From assembly GCA_023436115.1 (NCBI GenBank), contig JAEZKQ010000024.1, positions 62,001 through 126,000 on the forward strand: a stretch of 64,000 nucleotides of DNA, read 5' to 3'. Position 1 is the stretch's first letter; the number at the start of each line of letters is the position of its first letter. Below, one piece after another: positions 1 through 7,237 of the stretch. The notes beneath the pieces are model-generated. The model saw only the letters and a program-made list of their open reading frames with translations. It had not been told where the DNA came from and did no database searches. The stretch is from Bacillota bacterium. GTDB lineage: Bacteria > Bacillota > Clostridia > Christensenellales > SZUA-584. Made by a program: the position numbers and the translations under genes.

Positions 1-1
1 C

Positions 2-457
2 CCCGAGGCGGATGATGTCATTCGCGCGCTGGAAAACGAAACGAATGTCGAAAAAGCAGTTTTCTGCGGTCTGGGCGAACCCACGATGCGGCTGAGTGTA
101 CTGCTTGATGTGGCGCGGTATTTAAAGACTCGCGGCTCCAATGTGCGGCTCAATACCAACGGACAGGGCAGCGCCTACGCGGGACATGACATCGCTCCCA
201 AATTAAAGGGGCTAATCGACACCGTTTCCATCAGCCTCAATGCTTCGGATGCCGCGCAATACCAGCATTTGTGCCACAGTGTTTACGGCGAACAGGGCTT
301 TTGCCACATGATCGACTTTGCAAAGAGCTGCATCGCGCAGGGTATTGATACCGTCTTTTCCGTCGTCGATATTATCGGCGATGAGGAGATCGCGCGCTGC
401 GAGAAAATCGCTAAGGATCTGGGTGCGCGGCTGCGTATCCGGGAATTCATAGAATAA
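2..457 (+). CDS. Radical SAM protein, TatD-associated type (5' truncated)
   Basis: The reading frame is open from base 2, so the N-terminus with the CxxxCxxC iron-sulfur motif lies outside the window. What remains starts PEADDVIRALENE and contains FCGLGEPTMRL, the GGEP-like SAM-binding strand of radical SAM enzymes. Further on come LNTNGQGS and VSISLNASD, matching later beta strands of the half-barrel. The length and the FCGxGEPT form resemble the small radical SAM proteins often encoded next to tatD nuclease genes; this subfamily is my inference because the neighbour is not visible. The substrate is unknown. The gene ends in two tandem stops, with no strong hairpin before the nrd promoter. 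Confidence 0.75.
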   Translation, partial: PEADDVIRALENETNVEKAVFCGLGEPTMRLSVLLDVARYLKTRGSNVRLNTNGQGSAYAGHDIAPKLKGLIDTVSISLNASDAAQYQHLCHSVYGEQGFCHMIDFAKSCIAQGIDTVFSVVDIIGDEEIARCEKIAKDLGARLRIREFIE

Positions 458-555
458 TAAGCTTGACTACATACATTTTCTTTATATTAAATCCCTTGGG
501 GGATTTTTTTATGCGATTATAATTATTAAATTTTAAAATATGCGTTTATTATTGT

Positions 556-585
556 TTGACACCTATATATTGTGTTTATTATAAT
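556..585 (+). promoter_or_regulatory. Sigma-A promoter of nrdDG
   Basis: A perfect -35 TTGACA (556-561) is followed after 18 bases by a perfect -10 TATAAT (580-585). It faces nrdD, about 130 bases upstream of its ATG. The spacer is occupied by an NrdR-like box, so repression would be direct occlusion of RNA polymerase. Confidence 0.75.
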
Positions 586-607
586 GAACGTACACAATAG
601 GTTTGAC
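560..607 (+). promoter_or_regulatory. Tandem NrdR-box-like operators
   Basis: Box 1 (560-575, CACCTATATATTGTGT) matches the known NrdR consensus acaCwAtATaTwGtgt throughout its CwATATATwG core and right arm. Box 2 (592-607, ACACAATAGGTTTGAC) matches the left arm and is degenerate on the right. Their starts are 32 bases apart, about three helical turns, which is the usual spacing of paired NrdR boxes. Box 1 fills the -35/-10 spacer and box 2 lies at the expected transcription start. The nrdR gene itself is not in the window. Confidence 0.7.
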
Positions 608-721
608 AGATCAGGTTCCATCATCTTTTGTTGATCCACGCGGGTATATAGGTTTTTCCTTAAAGGAAACCACTTTTCAAATAAATCGCGCTCAAAAAAA
701 CATAAATTTCGGGGGGACGCT

Positions 722-2809
722 ATGTTTACAGTTATACTCAAAAGAAGTGGTCAGAAGGAAGCTTTTCAGCCAAAGAAAATCACGGAAGCGATATTTAAAG
801 CCGCAAAGGCCGTCGGCGGAGACGACTATATCAAGGCTGAGCAGCTTTGCGCACAAGTGGTGGACATCGCACGTATCAAATTCGGTGATCGGTGTCCGGG
901 CGTGGAAGACATTCAGGATATCGTTGAGCGCGTCCTTATTAAGAATGGACATGCCAAAACAGCAAAGGCCTATATTCTGTATCGCGAAAAACGAAAAGGC
1001 GCCAGAGAAGCCAATGCGCTCATCGGGGCCACGATCGACATGTTTTCCAGCTACCTGTCTGACAACGACTGGAGCATACGCGAAAACGCCAACACCCAAA
1101 GAAGCGTCAACGGGCTTAACAACTATATCCGCGAAGCCTTTACCAAGAAATACTGGCTGCATGAAATATACCCTGCCGAAGTGCGAGACGCTCATACCTC
1201 GGGCGACTGCCATATTCACGATTTGGGATTCTTCGGCCCGTATTGTGCCGGATGGGACTTAAGGCAGCTGCTTATGATGGGCTTTGGGGGCATACCTGGC
1301 AAGGTAGAAAGCAAGCCCGCCAAGCATCTGCGCTCGTTTTTAGGGCAGATCGTGAATTCCACGTTTACGACACAGGGCGAAACAGCGGGCGCACAGGCCT
1401 GGTCAAGCTTTGATACTTACTGCGCACCGTTTATCCGGCAGGACAATATGAGCTTTGAACAGATCAAGCAATGTCTGCAGGAATTTATATTTAATATCAA
1501 CGTACCGACCCGAGTCGGGTTCCAATGCCCGTTCTCAAACCTGACTTTTGACATCAAGGTGCCATCCACGCTTAAGGATCATCCTGTGATTATCGGCGGA
1601 CAGCACCACCATACAACCTACGGCGACTATCAGGCTGAGATGGATATTTTCAATCTGGCCTTCTGCGAAGTGATGCTCGAGGGCGATGCCAAGGGTCGCG
1701 TGTTCACCTTCCCCATCCCCACCATTAACATCACAAAGGACTTCGAGTGGGATACGCCTGTGGTGGACAAGTTTATGGAGATTACCTGCAAATACGGCAT
1801 ACCATACTTTGCAAACTATGTGAACAGCGACTTATCACCCGAAGATGCCGTATCGATGTGCTGTCGGCTGCGGTTGGATGTATCCGAGCTCAGGAAGCGC
1901 GGCGGCGGGCTGTTTGGCTCAAATCCGCTCACGGGCTCTATCGGCGTATTTACCATCAATCTGCCGCGCATCGGTTACTTGTCGCAGACTGAGGACGAGT
2001 TTTTTTCCCGTCTCAAAGCGGTTGCCGAGATTGGCAAAACATCGCTGGAAATCAAGCGCAAGATCATTGAGCATCAAACAGAGAATGGCCTTTACCCCTA
2101 TTCGGCTGTGTACTTGAAAGACGTGAAAAAGCGCTTTGGCCAATACTGGTTTAACCATTTTAACACCATCGGCATCATCGGCATGCATGAAGCGCTGCTC
2201 AACTTCATGGGCAAGGGCGTTGAGACAACCGAGGGTAACGAGTTCGCGGTGCGTGTGATGAACTATCTTCGCGCGCTGATGCAGGACTTCCAGAAGGAAA
2301 CCGGACACTCATACAACTTAGAAGCGACGCCCGCAGAAGGGACAAGCTATCGTTTGGCCAAGCTCGATAAAGAACGTTATTCGGATATCATCACATCCGG
2401 CCGTGATGTGCCGTACTACACCAATTCATCACAGCTGCCTGTCGGTTTTACGGATGATATCATTGAAATGATCGAGCTTCAGGACGAGCTCCAGTCGCTT
2501 TACACAGGCGGGACGGTGCAGCATCTCTACTTAGGCGAGCGTATTGATGATTTGCAGACTGCCAAGCTGCTCATACAAAGGATATTCAAGAATTACAAGA
2601 TGCCTTATATATCGCTCACGCCCACATTCAGCGTTTGCGATCAGCATGGTTACATTGCGGGCGAGCGGTTTACCTGCCCCGAGTGCGGCTTAAAAACCGA
2701 AGTCTGGAGCCGCGTGGTCGGATACCTGCGGCCTGTACAGAATTTCAACGAAGGTAAAAAGGAAGAGTTCAAGGAAAGGGTCAAATTTGTCGTCCCCGAG
2801 GCTATCTGA
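722..2809 (+). CDS. nrdD: Anaerobic (class III) ribonucleoside-triphosphate reductase
   Basis: This 695-residue protein reduces ribonucleotides to deoxyribonucleotides without oxygen, using a glycyl radical. Residues 1-90 form an ATP-cone allosteric domain (start MFTVILKRSGQKEAF). The barrel contains GFQCPFSNLTFD, with a cysteine fitting the catalytic thiyl site. The C-terminus has the zinc motif CDQHGY...CPECG (CxxH plus CxxC, common in the family) and the glycyl-radical loop RVVGYLRP, Gly near residue 667. The length is normal for the family. The ATG at 722 is preceded by the G-rich site GGGGGG at 711-716. nrdG follows at once, so activase and reductase are co-expressed behind the NrdR-type promoter. 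Confidence 0.97.
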   Translation: MFTVILKRSGQKEAFQPKKITEAIFKAAKAVGGDDYIKAEQLCAQVVDIARIKFGDRCPGVEDIQDIVERVLIKNGHAKTAKAYILYREKRKGAREANALIGATIDMFSSYLSDNDWSIRENANTQRSVNGLNNYIREAFTKKYWLHEIYPAEVRDAHTSGDCHIHDLGFFGPYCAGWDLRQLLMMGFGGIPGKVESKPAKHLRSFLGQIVNSTFTTQGETAGAQAWSSFDTYCAPFIRQDNMSFEQIKQCLQEFIFNINVPTRVGFQCPFSNLTFDIKVPSTLKDHPVIIGGQHHHTTYGDYQAEMDIFNLAFCEVMLEGDAKGRVFTFPIPTINITKDFEWDTPVVDKFMEITCKYGIPYFANYVNSDLSPEDAVSMCCRLRLDVSELRKRGGGLFGSNPLTGSIGVFTINLPRIGYLSQTEDEFFSRLKAVAEIGKTSLEIKRKIIEHQTENGLYPYSAVYLKDVKKRFGQYWFNHFNTIGIIGMHEALLNFMGKGVETTEGNEFAVRVMNYLRALMQDFQKETGHSYNLEATPAEGTSYRLAKLDKERYSDIITSGRDVPYYTNSSQLPVGFTDDIIEMIELQDELQSLYTGGTVQHLYLGERIDDLQTAKLLIQRIFKNYKMPYISLTPTFSVCDQHGYIAGERFTCPECGLKTEVWSRVVGYLRPVQNFNEGKKEEFKERVKFVVPEAI

Positions 2810-2810
2810 T

Positions 2811-3479
2811 ATGCAAATTGCCGGTTTTGTAAAAAACTCGTTTCTGGACTATCCCGGGCACATCGCGGCAGTCGTGTTTGTGCCCGGCTGCAATATGGAC
2901 TGCTGGTATTGCCATAACCGGCCTTTATGGAAGGAAACGACGCTGATCCATCCGACGGAAGTCGAATCTTATCTGCAAAAACGGCGCGATTTTATTGACG
3001 GCGTGGTGATATCCGGCGGCGAACCCACGCTGCAGAAGGATCTAGCGGGGTTTATAGGGCGCGTGCGCGCATTGGGCTATAAAATCAAGCTGGATACCAA
3101 CGGTTTAAAGCCGCACATCATGGAACCACTTCTTAAAGACATTGATTACGTGGCTATGGACATAAAAGCGCCACCGGGAGCCATCTCCCGCGTGGTGTCT
3201 TTTGACTTGGACGACACACCTATTTGGGAAACGGCAGAATTGCTCATACGTTCCGGAATTGATTACGAATTCCGTACCACATTCATGCCGCTGCTCAGCG
3301 TCGAAGACATTGCTGCTATTGCCGACCGTGTTAAAGGCGCAAAAAAATATGTGCTTCAGCAGTACCGCAAACCTGAAGGAGTCAAGCGACAGATAGAGCC
3401 TCACAGCAGCGAGACAATAAAAAAAGCGGCCAATGCCGCTCAGTCTTTTATCAGCAACGTCAAAATACGGGGTATCTAG
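2811..3479 (+). CDS. nrdG: Anaerobic RNR-activating radical SAM protein
   Basis: This 222-residue radical SAM activase would install the glycyl radical on NrdD. It begins MQIAGFVKNSFLDYPGH and carries the cluster motif CNMDCWYCHN (CxxxCxxC, about residues 29-36) followed by GGEPTLQ. The KNSFLDYPG opening is characteristic of the NrdG2/PflA-like group rather than short enterobacterial NrdG. ATG 2811 is preferred over an in-frame TTG at 2787 because CCGAGG at 2796-2801 precedes it and it lies two bases past the nrdD stop. Its last codons also carry, on the opposite strand, a terminator-like hairpin for the converging gene. Confidence 0.92.
   Translation: MQIAGFVKNSFLDYPGHIAAVVFVPGCNMDCWYCHNRPLWKETTLIHPTEVESYLQKRRDFIDGVVISGGEPTLQKDLAGFIGRVRALGYKIKLDTNGLKPHIMEPLLKDIDYVAMDIKAPPGAISRVVSFDLDDTPIWETAELLIRSGIDYEFRTTFMPLLSVEDIAAIADRVKGAKKYVLQQYRKPEGVKRQIEPHSSETIKKAANAAQSFISNVKIRGI
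3418..3440 (-). terminator. Terminator inside nrdG 3' end, serving the converging gene
   Basis: Read on the minus strand, AGCGGC-ATTG-GCCGCT is followed directly by seven T. This is a compact rho-independent terminator about 40 bases past the stop of the minus-strand gene, and it lies entirely inside the coding sequence of nrdG. Confidence 0.65.
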
Positions 3480-3839
3480 TCAATCGGTAGCTTCGACCGT
3501 TTCCTCAACCTCTTGGGATGATTCATCATCAATCAAATACTCGTTTTTAAGCTGCTCCGCGTCGTTAATGGCTTTATCCACCAACGGTATCTGCCATAAA
3601 CCGTAGGCGGTGCCCGCCACAATCACGATTAGCGCGATCAGCGCAATCACTTTGATAAAACCGGGTATCAGTTTCCATATAATACTGAAACCAATACAAA
3701 ATACCACAACTGCGCCGATGGCGATAGCCCATCCCGGCAGTGCTTTGGCGTATTCCATGCCTTCCTGTATGGGTGCGCATGCCGCGAGTATGCCAATTGC
3801 CATAAAAACGATCAGCAATACCAGCACAAACTTCTTCAT
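3480..3839 (-). CDS. Small lipoprotein-like membrane protein, unknown function
   Basis: I do not recognise this 119-residue protein. It begins MKKFVLVLLIVFMAIG and reaches LAAC (cysteine near residue 20), which fits a lipoprotein signal peptide. Two further hydrophobic segments follow, WAIAIGAVVVFCIGFSIIW and IKVIALIALIVIVAGTAYG. It ends in an acidic tail (DDESSQEVEETVEATD). The start at 3839 is chosen over 3887 because AAGGAG precedes it and the promoter -10 lies inside the longer reading frame. It converges on nrdG with its stop abutting the nrdG stop. Confidence 0.65.
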   Translation of the reverse strand: MKKFVLVLLIVFMAIGILAACAPIQEGMEYAKALPGWAIAIGAVVVFCIGFSIIWKLIPGFIKVIALIALIVIVAGTAYGLWQIPLVDKAINDAEQLKNEYLIDDESSQEVEETVEATD

Positions 3840-3866
3840 AACACTACTCGTCTCCTTAACGTCGCT

Positions 3867-3895
3867 ATTATAGCGTAATTTTTCCATAGAGTAAA
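3867..3895 (-). promoter_or_regulatory. Promoter of the small membrane protein gene
   Basis: On the minus strand, TTTACT (3890-3895) and TATAAT (3867-3872) are separated by 17 bases, about 28 bases upstream of the ATG at 3839. It confirms the shorter start. Confidence 0.6.
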
Positions 3896-3995
3896 GAGTC
3901 TATGTTTTGAATCTATAGCAAGGTTGCATGCGTACATCAGAACACCCTTCTTAAATCTTATCGATTATTTCTTTAAAATAAGCGGCATGCTGTAG

Positions 3996-4001
3996 TATAA
4001 T
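3996..4001 (+). promoter_or_regulatory. Candidate -10 element for the methyltransferase/rsmI operon
   Basis: A perfect TATAAT lies 27 bases upstream of the ATG at 4028. The -35 at the right distance (TTAAAA at 3973-3978) is poor, so the call rests mainly on the -10 and its position. Confidence 0.4.
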
Positions 4002-4027
4002 AGGCCAAAACTACTAAGAGGTATAAT

Positions 4028-4792
4028 ATGCATCTAGAGCCGGGCGAAAAAATTGAAGATCTGCAAAACGGGTTTGCCATCATACAGAACCCTCAGTTTT
4101 TCTCCTTCGGTACAGACGCTGTATTACTCTCGCACTTTACGGGAATATCGGCGGGCGAACACATCGTGGATTTTGGCACAGGCTGTGGAATCATTCCCAT
4201 CCTGCTCTATGCAAAATGTCAGGACATCACCGTGACAGGCATCGAGATACAAAACCGGATTGCCGATATGGCGCAAAAAAGCGTGGTGCTCAACCGTCTG
4301 GAGGCACATATCCGCATCATCTGCGGTGATTTAAAGCATGTGCGGGATTTTGTGCCGCACGGTGTGGATGCAGTGGTGTGCAATCCGCCGTATGAACGGG
4401 CAGACGCGGGAAAGGGTAACGATAATCCCCATCTTAATATCGCCAAGCGTGAAATCAAATGCACACTTAAAGACGTGGTGACATCGGCCGCTAAGCTGCT
4501 GCGCACAGGCGGACGTTTCACGATGATATACCGCACCGAACGTTTTGCCGAGCTCATGGATGTATTAAGAGCACAGAAACTGGAGCCTAAGCGTATACAG
4601 CTTGTGGCACCGCGAATCGATAAAGCGCCTAACTTTGCGCTGGTTGAAGCGCGTGCCGGTGCGCGCAGCGGAGTCCGGTTCCTGCCGACTCTGGCCGTGT
4701 ATGAAGCTGACGGCACATATACACAAGAGCTTAAGAAGATATATCACATCGGGGAGGAAAAGCCATGCTCTATATCGTGGCCACGCCCATAG
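4028..4792 (+). CDS. trmN6: tRNA1(Val) adenine-37 N6-methyltransferase family protein
   Basis: This 254-residue SAM-dependent methyltransferase shows the SAM-binding strand VDFGTGCGIIPILL (about residues 49-62) and the amino-methyltransferase motif VVCNPPYE (about residue 117), which marks N6-adenine methylation. It belongs to the YabB/TrmN6 group. Synteny supports this: yabB is followed by rsmI and abrB in Bacillus, as here. AAGAGG (4016-4021) precedes the ATG. The stop overlaps the start of rsmI by 28 bases, so the two are translated together. The exact tRNA target is inferred from the family. Confidence 0.85.
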   Translation: MHLEPGEKIEDLQNGFAIIQNPQFFSFGTDAVLLSHFTGISAGEHIVDFGTGCGIIPILLYAKCQDITVTGIEIQNRIADMAQKSVVLNRLEAHIRIICGDLKHVRDFVPHGVDAVVCNPPYERADAGKGNDNPHLNIAKREIKCTLKDVVTSAAKLLRTGGRFTMIYRTERFAELMDVLRAQKLEPKRIQLVAPRIDKAPNFALVEARAGARSGVRFLPTLAVYEADGTYTQELKKIYHIGEEKPCSISWPRP

Positions 4793-5571
4793 GCAATCTT
4801 GAAGACATAACACTTCGGGCACTTCGCGTGCTTAAAGAGGTGGACTATATTGCGGCTGAGGATACGCGTCATACGCGCAAACTTCTGACACATTACAATA
4901 TCAAAACACGGCTTGTGAGCTTTCATGAACACAGCGGCCCGGACAAGCGCAGTTGGATCATTAGCGAGCTTAAAGAGGGGCGCAGCATTGCACTGGTGTC
5001 CGACGCGGGTACACCGCTGATATCCGACCCCGGTGCAGAGCTTGTTAAAGAGGTTATGGCACAGGGCTTATCGGTGACATCTTTACCGGGGCCGTGCGCA
5101 GCGATAACGGCGGTAACGCTGTCCGGCTGGGGCGGTTCATTTTGTTTTATCGGATTTCTTTCCAAAAAAACATCCGAGCGCAAACGCCAGATTGAGGCAC
5201 TTGCGCAAAGCCCCATCCCTTGTGTGATTTACGAAAGCCCTCACGCCCTCCCAGACACGCTTCAGGCGTTCTGCGAAGCCATGAGTAAGGACAGGCACAT
5301 TATTGTCGCAAAAGAGCTCACAAAGCTTCACGAACAGGTTTTCAGCGGTACACTTGGTGAGGCCCGCGAAACTTTTGGCGAGAATCCTAAAGGCGAATAC
5401 GTTTTGATCGTAGATGGGCGAAGTGAGGAGAAGACGGAAATTCACGACAGCGATATCGTTGCCGCCATCGAAGAATTTGTTGCCGCTGGAATGACAAAAA
5501 AAGATGCCGCAAAAGCGGCATCAGATAGACTTGGTATTAGTAAGAACAGAGCTTACCGTTTGTCTTTATAA
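4765..5571 (+). CDS. rsmI: 16S rRNA C1402 2'-O-methyltransferase
   Basis: This 268-residue protein belongs to the tetrapyrrole-methylase fold family; RsmI methylates the ribose of C1402 in the decoding centre. Its start, MLYIVATPIGNLEDITLRAL, is diagnostic, as are AAEDTRHTRKLL, VSDAGTPLISDPG and LPGPCAAITAVTLSG. ATG 4765 is preceded by GGGGAGG at 4751-4757 and lies within the end of the preceding methyltransferase gene. The last 25 codons carry GATGCCGC-aaaa-GCGGCATC, which on the opposite strand is a terminator for abrB. Confidence 0.95.
   Translation: MLYIVATPIGNLEDITLRALRVLKEVDYIAAEDTRHTRKLLTHYNIKTRLVSFHEHSGPDKRSWIISELKEGRSIALVSDAGTPLISDPGAELVKEVMAQGLSVTSLPGPCAAITAVTLSGWGGSFCFIGFLSKKTSERKRQIEALAQSPIPCVIYESPHALPDTLQAFCEAMSKDRHIIVAKELTKLHEQVFSGTLGEARETFGENPKGEYVLIVDGRSEEKTEIHDSDIVAAIEEFVAAGMTKKDAAKAASDRLGISKNRAYRLSL
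5496..5522 (-). terminator. abrB terminator embedded in rsmI
   Basis: On the minus strand, GATGCCGC-TTTT-GCGGCATC is followed by seven T: a perfect 8-bp GC-rich stem with a 4-base loop. It lies about 55 bases beyond the abrB stop, inside the rsmI coding sequence that encodes KKDAAKAASD. Confidence 0.8.
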
Positions 5572-5577
5572 GCGTTC

Positions 5578-5820
5578 TTACTTGAGGCCCAGTTTGCCCA
5601 TGCACTCTGCGCAAACCTTGGCACCTTTGTATTCCGAAACACCCGATACGCTGTCACAGAATATGCAAGCCGGCTGATATTTGCCGAGAACGATGTGACT
5701 GTCGTCAACAAAAATTTCGATAGGATCTTTAATATCGATCCCCATGACTCTTCTGAGCTCGATGGGCAGCACAATACGCCCGAGCGAGTCGACTTTTCTG
5801 ACAATACCTGTTGATTTCAT
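5578..5820 (-). CDS. abrB: AbrB-family transition-state regulator
   Basis: This 80-residue regulator has an N-terminal AbrB swapped-hairpin DNA-binding domain (MKSTGIVRKVDSLGRIVLPI, then ELRRVMGI). The C-terminal half contains CIFC and CAEC, a paired CxxC arrangement seen in clostridial AbrB proteins that could bind zinc. AbrB proteins repress post-exponential functions until sporulation starts. The start at 5820 is preceded by GGGAG; five extra upstream codons from 5835 are possible but less likely. It converges on rsmI with a 6-base gap, preserving the Bacillus yabB-rsmI-abrB neighbourhood. Confidence 0.92.
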   Translation of the reverse strand: MKSTGIVRKVDSLGRIVLPIELRRVMGIDIKDPIEIFVDDSHIVLGKYQPACIFCDSVSGVSEYKGAKVCAECMGKLGLK

Positions 5821-5875
5821 TTTTTCATCTCCCAATTAATTTAATATAATAAGTTAAGTGTTACAATATATCAAA

Positions 5876-5904
5876 ATATAACAAATATAGCGGCATATTG
5901 TCAA
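5876..5904 (-). promoter_or_regulatory. abrB promoter
   Basis: On the minus strand, a perfect TTGACA (5899-5904) and TTATAT (5876-5881) are separated by 17 bases, in an A/T-rich region upstream of abrB. Confidence 0.65.
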
Positions 5905-5995
5905 CCTTTTCAGGCAAAAAAATCGCAGGTTAATAAAACGTTAACAATTGAATATATATGATATCAGTATGCATCAAAATGCGGCGGTGATTGAA

Positions 5996-6580
5996 ATGAT
6001 TAATTACATTTGGGCCTTTTTGATCGTGGTCGGAACAGTAGTGGGTATTGCAACAGGGCATGCGCAGGATATAGGCAATGCAGCTGTTGAAGGTGCGAAG
6101 GAAGCAGGGCTGCTGTGTATCAGTCTTATTGGCGCTTATGCGCTTTGGCTGGGTATACTGAATGTCGCTAAAGAAGCAGGATTGATTGAATCTCTCGCCC
6201 GAAAAATGCGCGGTATCATAAGATGGCTGTTTCCAAACGTGCCGCAGGGAAGCGAAGCAAGCGGCTATATCACACTCAATATCGTCGCGAATATGCTGGG
6301 CATGGGCAACGCGGCCACACCCTTTGGGTTAAAAGCCATGCAGGAGCTGCAGAAGCTGAACAAAATTAAGCACCTCCCCACAGACGATATGTGCATGTTT
6401 CTCATAGTCAATGCATCATCCGTACAGATTTTACCCTTAACAATCATCGCATTAAGGAGCGCGGCCGGATCGTCTGCACCGTCCGAAATCGTGATCACCG
6501 CACTGCTTGCGACGATTGTATCAGGAGCCGCAAGTATCGCGGCGGGAAAGATATGCCAGAGGTTAAAATCATGCAAATAA
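5996..6580 (+). CDS. spmA: Spore maturation protein A
   Basis: This 194-residue multi-pass membrane protein has the nucleoside-recognition (Gate) fold. SpmA and SpmB act together in dehydration of the spore core. Motifs include MINYIWAFLIVVG at the start, LNIVANMLGMGNAATPFGLK in the centre and VNASSVQILPLTIIALR. The ATG at 5996 gives the usual SpmA opening and length; in-frame codons extend up to a TTG at 5948 but do not resemble the family. No strong ribosome site is visible, only a GGCGGTGA stretch. It overlaps spmB. Confidence 0.92.
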   Translation: MINYIWAFLIVVGTVVGIATGHAQDIGNAAVEGAKEAGLLCISLIGAYALWLGILNVAKEAGLIESLARKMRGIIRWLFPNVPQGSEASGYITLNIVANMLGMGNAATPFGLKAMQELQKLNKIKHLPTDDMCMFLIVNASSVQILPLTIIALRSAAGSSAPSEIVITALLATIVSGAASIAAGKICQRLKSCK

Positions 6581-7098
6581 TAACATCGATTTCAATGCTC
6601 TTTGTACCGCTTTTTATTGCGGGCATAGTGGTTTTTGGTCTTGCCAAAAAAGTCAGCGTCTATGAAGCCTTTATACGCGGGGCTAAGCAAGGCTTTTCAA
6701 CGGTGATACGCATACTGCCTTATGTCGTGGGATTTGTTTTTGCCATACAGATATTCACCGCATCGGGCAGCTTCGATTATATCGCCAAGGCGCTGTCCCC
6801 CTTACTAAAGCCGATTGGCATCCCCCCGGAAATACTGCCGCTTGCACTGATGCGGCCTTTCTCGGGCAGCGCCTCCATCGGTATGCTGACGATGATATTC
6901 ACACGCTATGGCCCGGATAGTTTTATTGGACGCAGCGCGAGCACACTGATGGGTTCAGCCGAAACGCTTTTTTACACGACAGCGCTTTATTACGGGAGTG
7001 TGGGTATTAAAAAGACACGCTACACCATCCCCGCCGCACTCACAGCAGATTTCATAGGGCTTATTGCAAGTGTCGCTTTCTGTCGAATATTTTTTTAA
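6571..7098 (+). CDS. spmB: Spore maturation protein B
   Basis: The 175-residue partner of SpmA, also a Gate-domain membrane protein. It contains FVPLFIAGIVVFGLAKKV, the central ALMRPFSGSASIGML and SAETLFYTTALYYGSVGI. ATG 6571 is preceded by AGAGG and gives the normal family length; an ATG at 6553 would add six residues. It overlaps the spmA stop by ten bases, indicating coupling. These two genes are direct evidence for endospore formation. Confidence 0.92.
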   Translation: MQIITSISMLFVPLFIAGIVVFGLAKKVSVYEAFIRGAKQGFSTVIRILPYVVGFVFAIQIFTASGSFDYIAKALSPLLKPIGIPPEILPLALMRPFSGSASIGMLTMIFTRYGPDSFIGRSASTLMGSAETLFYTTALYYGSVGIKKTRYTIPAALTADFIGLIASVAFCRIFF

Positions 7099-7113
7099 TC
7101 GACAAGACAACAC

Positions 7114-7163
7114 AAAAAAGAATCATAATATACATTAATTCGCGTATATTTGTGTATGATTCT
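7114..7163 (-). terminator. Terminator of the ABC-F gene
   Basis: On the minus strand AGAATCATA (7155-7163) and TATGATTCT (7120-7128) form a 9-bp stem with further inner pairing (ATAC/GTAT), followed by a T run. The stem is A/T rich and the loop long, so strength is uncertain. It sits in the 139-base gap where spmB and the ABC-F gene converge. Confidence 0.5.
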
Positions 7164-7237
7164 ATTCATTTCACTTAAATAAATAAAAAAAAATTTTTAT
7201 TCTTCTCAAAAATATTTGTTAATCATCCCATATTTAG

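Noticed and set aside
526..741. Small antisense frame across the nrdD leader
   Set aside because: It covers the promoter and NrdR-box region, has no ribosome site and no conserved features.
5927..5949. Rex-like GTTAA/TTAACAA motif upstream of spmA
   Set aside because: The half-sites are seven bases apart instead of four and the left half lacks the TTG; it does not fit the Rex operator.
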